From positions 1 to 26,006 of IMG/VR virus record IMGVR_UViG_3300010297_000070: a stretch of 26,006 nt of DNA; one strand, 5' to 3'. A program made the position numbers and the translations under genes. Position 1 is the first letter of the stretch. Every line of letters starts with the position of its first letter. The stretch is from a virus. The notes under the pieces are model-generated. The model ran no database searches. It was not told where the DNA came from and was given only the letters and a program-made list of their open reading frames with translations. Shown piece after piece: positions 21,870 to 26,006 of the stretch.

Positions 21870-22871
21870 ATGCTTCAAGTCAGAGATTGTGAGGACTTAG
21901 AACAGTTAGTTCTTTATTCAGGAATTCTCAAAAGAGTTTCTTTTAATGATGACTTAAAATTGGTAGTTAAATCATTAAATGATGCAGAAGAGCGTTTTAT
22001 TTTCTTTCAAACGGGGCTTTCTATTAATGATTTTAAAAATATTAATGAAGATATATTCGAGTATGTTGATAAATTCTTGAAGTTTAAAGATTTCATGGCT
22101 TGTTACGTAGCTTACTCAGTTATTTATGTAAATGGGTTTTGTTGTTTAGAAGATCGCCATTCTACATACGATAAGTTAAAAGATTACTTTTATGTAATTT
22201 CTTTTGATATTTTAAAGTCTTTGTTTTTTAACTTAGTTAACTTGAAAAAGAGAGAAATAAAAGCGGTTGAAAATTTAGAAGTTTTCTGTAGAACAAGTTT
22301 TAGTAAAGTTCTTTTTTCTTCCTTAAGCCACAGTAGTTTGAATTCTTTAGCTTTAACAGGAATCCCCGGATATTCTTCGATTCCTTTATCCTATACTCAA
22401 TTACTATTCATTAATTATATGACTTACCTAAAAGAAAGGGAAACATTTAAATTAAACTTATATCCCTTTAAATTCGTAGCCAGCTTATTTAGCAGTGATG
22501 CTGTTAAGAAGTTAGAAAGTTCTATGTTAAGAGAAGAACTTTTAGAGTTAAAACGTAAAAGAGAAGATTTTAATAACGTATATTCAGGGCCGTCTTCAGT
22601 TAAGGATATTGTTGATCAGTTGCATGATATGGTTTCCGGAAAAGAAGATCACATGGATTCTGTTATTAAGAGAGAAGAAAGAAAGTCTTTCGAAGCTTGG
22701 AAAGAGAATTATCTAGCTAGATTCAGAAACGTAGACCCTAATATCAAAGCTTTAGGTAATGTAGAGTTACCAGATTTATCGGAAGAAGCTTTGTTACGTA
22801 GGTATACTAAAGAGTTTAGGTTTAGTTCTTGGTTATTAGATGAATACTTAGCTGAAAAAGAAGAATTATAA
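21870..22871 (+). CDS. Second chaperone-position gene, unrecognised
   Basis: A 333-residue helical protein rich in Leu, Phe, Lys and Glu, upstream of the tape measure and overlapping it by one base (TAATG). It has a charged central helix ('LREELLELKRKREDFNN') and an acidic end ('LDEYLAEKEEL'). Aromatic content is high. It may cooperate with the 20981 protein in handling the tape measure. Start context is odd: AGGA (21851-21854) is ideally spaced for an ATG at 21862 that opens only a 12-codon frame, whereas the true frame can start no earlier than 21870. Translation may depend on reinitiation. No family recognised. Confidence 0.62.
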   Translation: MLQVRDCEDLEQLVLYSGILKRVSFNDDLKLVVKSLNDAEERFIFFQTGLSINDFKNINEDIFEYVDKFLKFKDFMACYVAYSVIYVNGFCCLEDRHSTYDKLKDYFYVISFDILKSLFFNLVNLKKREIKAVENLEVFCRTSFSKVLFSSLSHSSLNSLALTGIPGYSSIPLSYTQLLFINYMTYLKERETFKLNLYPFKFVASLFSSDAVKKLESSMLREELLELKRKREDFNNVYSGPSSVKDIVDQLHDMVSGKEDHMDSVIKREERKSFEAWKENYLARFRNVDPNIKALGNVELPDLSEEALLRRYTKEFRFSSWLLDEYLAEKEEL

Positions 22872-25117
22872 TGGCAGAGAAAATTAATATAAAGTTTAAT
22901 CCGTCAGGGCTTTCCGAGATAATTAAAGGAATGGATGATTTAAGTAAATATTCAAAAAGAGCAGGGAAAACATTAGATTCTGAGATGAAGAAGGCTAATA
23001 AAACGATGCAGAAGACTAATAAATTAGCTTCTGATAGGTCGGATGAAGAGTCTAAGATTCTAGATATCTTGGAAAAACATAATTTAAATTTAGATCAAAC
23101 TCTCCGTCAAGAACGGACGATGAAAACCATTTTAGCTGATTATAAACGTGATTGGGCTGATGTTAATAAATCAACAAAAAGTGCTTCAAGATTTGTAGCT
23201 AACTTTCTTCAGAAGTCCGACAAAGGGTTCACAGGTAAGATAGTTAGTGGGGCCAGAGGTATGACGGATTCCTTTCAATTTATGGGTGCTACTATGGGTG
23301 TTATAGGTGCACAATTCGCACCTATAATAACAGGCTTAAAGTTATTTACCTCATTAGGGAAAGGGATTATAGGTTTGTTAGTGGGGGCTGATTATGAGTT
23401 GACTCAAACAACTAAAAGTCTTTATGAAGCAGCCGGAGCCATAGGTAATCTAGAGAAAGGTGTTGAATTAGGTAAAACAGGAGCTGCAGCCTTTAAAAAA
23501 GAGTTAGTAGGTATTGCTAAAGAATATAAGATTAATGTAGATGAGTTATTTGACGCAGTTACTGAGTTTGGTAAGCAAGGTGGTAACGTTTTAAAAGCTA
23601 ATCTTGGAGATGGTGCCTTCAATTCGGTGTCTAGATCGATAGCTAAATATTCCAGACTATTTCAGACCGATGTTAAGGCGGTTGCTAGTTTAGCTGCTCA
23701 GATGGGTTCCACTTTTGGAAATAGTACTTCAACAATTTCGGGAGGGTTAGATACTATATTTAAGTACTTTAACAGAACTGGAATGCAATCAGAAAAATTT
23801 ATACAAACAATAATGGGCGCTACTGAATCCATGAGTTTGTACGGTAATACCACTTCTTTAACATCAAGAGTCCTCAATAGATTAACTAATCAAACCCTTT
23901 CTTCTGCAAATGCTATTAAAGAATTTAACCGGATTCAAGGAGCTGGTCCTCAAGATAAACAGTTAAGAAGGAAATCTATACAAAGAGCTCTCTCATCAGA
24001 TGAAACTAGGGCTCAATTAGCCTTTGAGTTGAAGAGGTCTGCAGGAGATAACCTTAGTGCTGAGTTTAAGAAAAATCCTAAGGCTTCTATTGCTGAAATT
24101 ACAAAGAAGTTAGGAAATAGAGCGACTAATCAAGATAAAAGAATTTTAGAGTCCTTAAGGATTCTTGAAAAAGGTGTTCCCAGTTTTGCTCAAGTAGCAG
24201 CTTTAGAGACTAAAATACCAGAGCTTTTATTAACTCCTCTTGCTGTACAAGGGAGTAAACTCTTGTTAAATTTAGACACAAGTAGTGATAAATTTTTCTT
24301 AATCGCTGAACAACTAGGTATTGAAGCAGATACTTTTTTAAGAATGGTTCAAAATGCCAACGAACAGCAAACTTCGATTTTTCAGGCGTTCACAGCAGAT
24401 CTTTCCCAATCAGCTCAGTCTGTTAAAGATTCAGAAGTTACTGTATCGTCTTATCTTGATGAGTTGGCTAAGACCGCAGGAGAGGATACCACTTCAATTT
24501 TGGATGAGATTAAGAACATATTTTCTGAAATAAAAACTATATTGGTCTCAGATTTCTCAGGAGCTATCGATGTTTTTGGAGCAGCATCTATGAGTATCTT
24601 AAGATTTCTGAGTACTTTAGGCAATTCTTCTATTTATAGAACTTTAACAGGTCAAATTTGGGGTGACGCTGCTCAAGGAATTAAAGATATGGTTTCCGAC
24701 TTTAGAGGTTTTTTGTCTGGAGAAGATAAGGAAGTTTCTTCTGAAACATTGGAAAGAATGAAGAGATCGGCTGCTGAAGGAGCGGAAGTTCAATCTAGGC
24801 GTAAAAAATCTATGCAGGCTTTTCTCAATCAAGCTTACGATGGAAGTAATACTTATAGCCGTTTGGCTGGGATTACAGGGTCTTTGGATATACCAGATAT
24901 TTTAAACGCTATAGAGGCGGGAACTTTTTTAGATGCTGTTAGATCAGACGACCAAGCTTTGAATTTATTTAAAAGTTTGAAGAATTTTATGGAATCTTTA
25001 AATAAATGGAAAGATGTCAAAGATTCGACACGTAAAGAAGGTACAGTAGTTATTAAGGCTGCAATGAACACCTTAGCCAATGAATTTACTATTAATCAAG
25101 AAAAGTTGAAGGGTTAA
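22871..25117 (+). CDS. Tail tape measure protein
   Basis: A 748-residue protein after the chaperone-position genes. It has typical traits: Lys/Ala/Thr-rich N-terminal helices, a long hydrophobic segment (about 136-172, 'FMGATMGVIGAQFAPIITGLKLF...GIIGLLVGA') able to enter a membrane, then long helical stretches. The opening 'IKFNPSGLSEIIKGMDDLSKYSKRAGKTL' is like tape measures that begin with a beta-strand and repeated helices. It sets tail length and may be released into the cell envelope during infection. At about 1.5 angstrom per residue it would fit a tail near 110 nm (inference). It starts in the TAATG overlap without a strong SD. No lysozyme-type domain is seen. Confidence 0.77.
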   Translation: MAEKINIKFNPSGLSEIIKGMDDLSKYSKRAGKTLDSEMKKANKTMQKTNKLASDRSDEESKILDILEKHNLNLDQTLRQERTMKTILADYKRDWADVNKSTKSASRFVANFLQKSDKGFTGKIVSGARGMTDSFQFMGATMGVIGAQFAPIITGLKLFTSLGKGIIGLLVGADYELTQTTKSLYEAAGAIGNLEKGVELGKTGAAAFKKELVGIAKEYKINVDELFDAVTEFGKQGGNVLKANLGDGAFNSVSRSIAKYSRLFQTDVKAVASLAAQMGSTFGNSTSTISGGLDTIFKYFNRTGMQSEKFIQTIMGATESMSLYGNTTSLTSRVLNRLTNQTLSSANAIKEFNRIQGAGPQDKQLRRKSIQRALSSDETRAQLAFELKRSAGDNLSAEFKKNPKASIAEITKKLGNRATNQDKRILESLRILEKGVPSFAQVAALETKIPELLLTPLAVQGSKLLLNLDTSSDKFFLIAEQLGIEADTFLRMVQNANEQQTSIFQAFTADLSQSAQSVKDSEVTVSSYLDELAKTAGEDTTSILDEIKNIFSEIKTILVSDFSGAIDVFGAASMSILRFLSTLGNSSIYRTLTGQIWGDAAQGIKDMVSDFRGFLSGEDKEVSSETLERMKRSAAEGAEVQSRRKKSMQAFLNQAYDGSNTYSRLAGITGSLDIPDILNAIEAGTFLDAVRSDDQALNLFKSLKNFMESLNKWKDVKDSTRKEGTVVIKAAMNTLANEFTINQEKLKG

Positions 25118-25120
25118 TAA

Positions 25121-25630
25121 GTGGCTTCTATAGAAAACATAACAGTTTATAGAGATGTAGATCCTTACACATCTATGACTATATCCCTTTTGAATATTGG
25201 TTTGATAGATTACTCTTTATACGCCAATCCATCTGATTTTGAATGGCAGTTTGGAGCCAAGAGAAAAGAAGTTTCTGAAAATTTAGTAGGTAACTTTGAA
25301 TCTAATTATTTAGATGATTATGATATTATAAATGTGTCTGCTACTACAGGAGCTTTTAAACACCCACAGTACGGGGTTACTCATTATAGAAGAGAAGAAT
25401 CGCACGCTTATCAAAAGTTTGTTCTACTAATGGAGATGATAAAAAATAACTCCATTCAATATAGCCCTAATGGTAGGCCAGAAGATGTTTCACCAGCTAT
25501 CATATCTTATTTAGGAGCAAGTTGGTTAGGAAACTTCATATCTTTTTCTTACACAGAAGAAGAAAACACACCCAATAATTTCACTTTTGAATTTGAGTTT
25601 CAAGTAGAACGTAATTTAGTACAGACTTAA
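25121..25630 (+). CDS. Baseplate-side tail protein candidate
   Basis: A 169-residue protein with GTG start, three bases after the tape-measure stop and preceded by GAAGGG. It is alpha/beta and aromatic-rich: 'MTISLLNIGLIDYSLYANPSDFEWQFG', 'RREESHAYQKFVLLMEMIKNN', 'LGASWLGNFISFSYTEEENT', 'FTFEFEFQVERN'. It looks like a small structural component next to the tape measure, perhaps the tail-tip/baseplate interface. No Cys or catalytic motif. I do not recognise a named family. Confidence 0.6.
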   Translation: MASIENITVYRDVDPYTSMTISLLNIGLIDYSLYANPSDFEWQFGAKRKEVSENLVGNFESNYLDDYDIINVSATTGAFKHPQYGVTHYRREESHAYQKFVLLMEMIKNNSIQYSPNGRPEDVSPAIISYLGASWLGNFISFSYTEEENTPNNFTFEFEFQVERNLVQT

Positions 25631-25631
25631 T

Positions 25632-26006
25632 ATGAGTATTTTCGATACATTTAAATATTTATTGACTCAGATGGGAGGTTCTCCTTCTGCAGCGGATTTA
25701 GTCAATGCTGCAATTTCTGACCCTGAGCTGAGAGAGGGATTGCAGGAGGTTTCTGGACGACTCTTTCAAATTAATATTTTAAAAGACATTAGAAGAAATT
25801 CTAAAGAAGATTTTGCTGTACCAAAACCATATGTAAATGCTTTATCTAGTGATAGTTTCGTATTATATCTTCCTAGAGAGTATGAATCTGCTTTTTTTCA
25901 ACTAAAATTAAAAACGGATACTACAGATAAATTTCTAGCTACTAGAATAGGTCAATTAGAAGATGTGATGCGTATTCGTATTGTAGGTAGAGGTATTGAG
26001 TTACCT
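25632..26006 (+). CDS. Baseplate-side protein, N-terminal 125 residues (3' partial)
   Basis: A frame open from the ATG at 25632 to the window end (125 codons). It begins one base after the preceding stop with no SD, so it is probably coupled. Visible: a helical start ('DTFKYLLTQMGG', 'PSAADLVNAAISDPELREGL'), then a beta-type segment ('DSFVLYLPREYESAFFQLKLKT'). Position downstream of the tape measure suggests a baseplate or tail-hub component. Nothing more can be said from the truncated part. Confidence 0.65.
   Translation, partial: MSIFDTFKYLLTQMGGSPSAADLVNAAISDPELREGLQEVSGRLFQINILKDIRRNSKEDFAVPKPYVNALSSDSFVLYLPREYESAFFQLKLKTDTTDKFLATRIGQLEDVMRIRIVGRGIELP

Noticed and set aside
20981-22871. 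Programmed frameshift joining the two chaperone-position genes.
   Set aside because: The downstream frame is closed by TAA at 21867-21869, after the upstream stop at 21860-21862, so no single shift connects them. No X-XXY-YYZ heptamer is seen near the stop.
1-26006. Search by eye for tRNA genes, CRISPR arrays, insertion sequences, integrase or attachment sites.
   Set aside because: None seen: no cloverleaf-like GTTCRA arms between genes, no regularly spaced repeats, no transposase or recombinase-like protein.

Overview
The window is a 26-kb stretch of the virion-structure region of a tailed bacteriophage with a contractile tail (myovirus morphology). All supported genes lie on the + strand, packed end to end and often overlapping by a few bases. 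The DNA is AT-rich. The gene order is that of a phage late region: portal, maturation protease, scaffold, decoration-like protein and major capsid protein, then neck and virion proteins, tail sheath, tail tube, chaperone-position genes, tape measure and the first baseplate-side genes. The many small accessory virion genes, multidomain protease and 1022-residue sheath suggest a large-genome phage. The host cannot be named from this window. Many genes have good Shine-Dalgarno sites (AGGAG-like), so the host has a canonical anti-SD.

Layout. (1) 1-5189, head: the C-terminal end of the portal, a small gene, the prohead protease, an acidic scaffold-like protein, a small decoration-like protein and the HK97-fold major capsid protein, closed by a UUCG-loop terminator. 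(2) 5312-6226: one unrecognised gene between two strong terminators. (3) 6327-9951: a SWIM-like zinc protein, an FmdB-like zinc ribbon, an FN3-like virion protein, another virion-like protein and a coiled-coil fibre-like protein, closed by a third terminator. (4) 10009-20838: a two-domain Rossmann-like gene resembling a glycosyltransferase plus a degenerate methyltransferase, a run of small related beta-sandwich genes leading into a head-tail adaptor candidate, neck proteins, a second FmdB-like protein, the tail sheath and tail tube, closed by a fourth terminator. (5) 20981 to the window end: two chaperone-position genes, the tape measure protein and two baseplate-side genes, the last cut by the window edge.

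How the genes work together. Portal, scaffold, decoration and capsid proteins would build the prohead, and the protease would mature it. Adaptor and neck proteins close the filled head and join it to a sheath/tube tail whose length is set by the tape measure. The most unusual points are the enzyme-like gene in the structural operon, a tandem array of adaptor-like domains with a truncated copy, repeated beta modules in an oversized sheath, a methionine/acid-rich tract in the scaffold, at least five proteins with zinc-type Cys/His clusters, and a start codon in the loop of a perfect 10-bp hairpin. No tRNA, CRISPR array, insertion sequence, integrase or minus-strand gene was found. No stretch over 300 bases lacks a gene.
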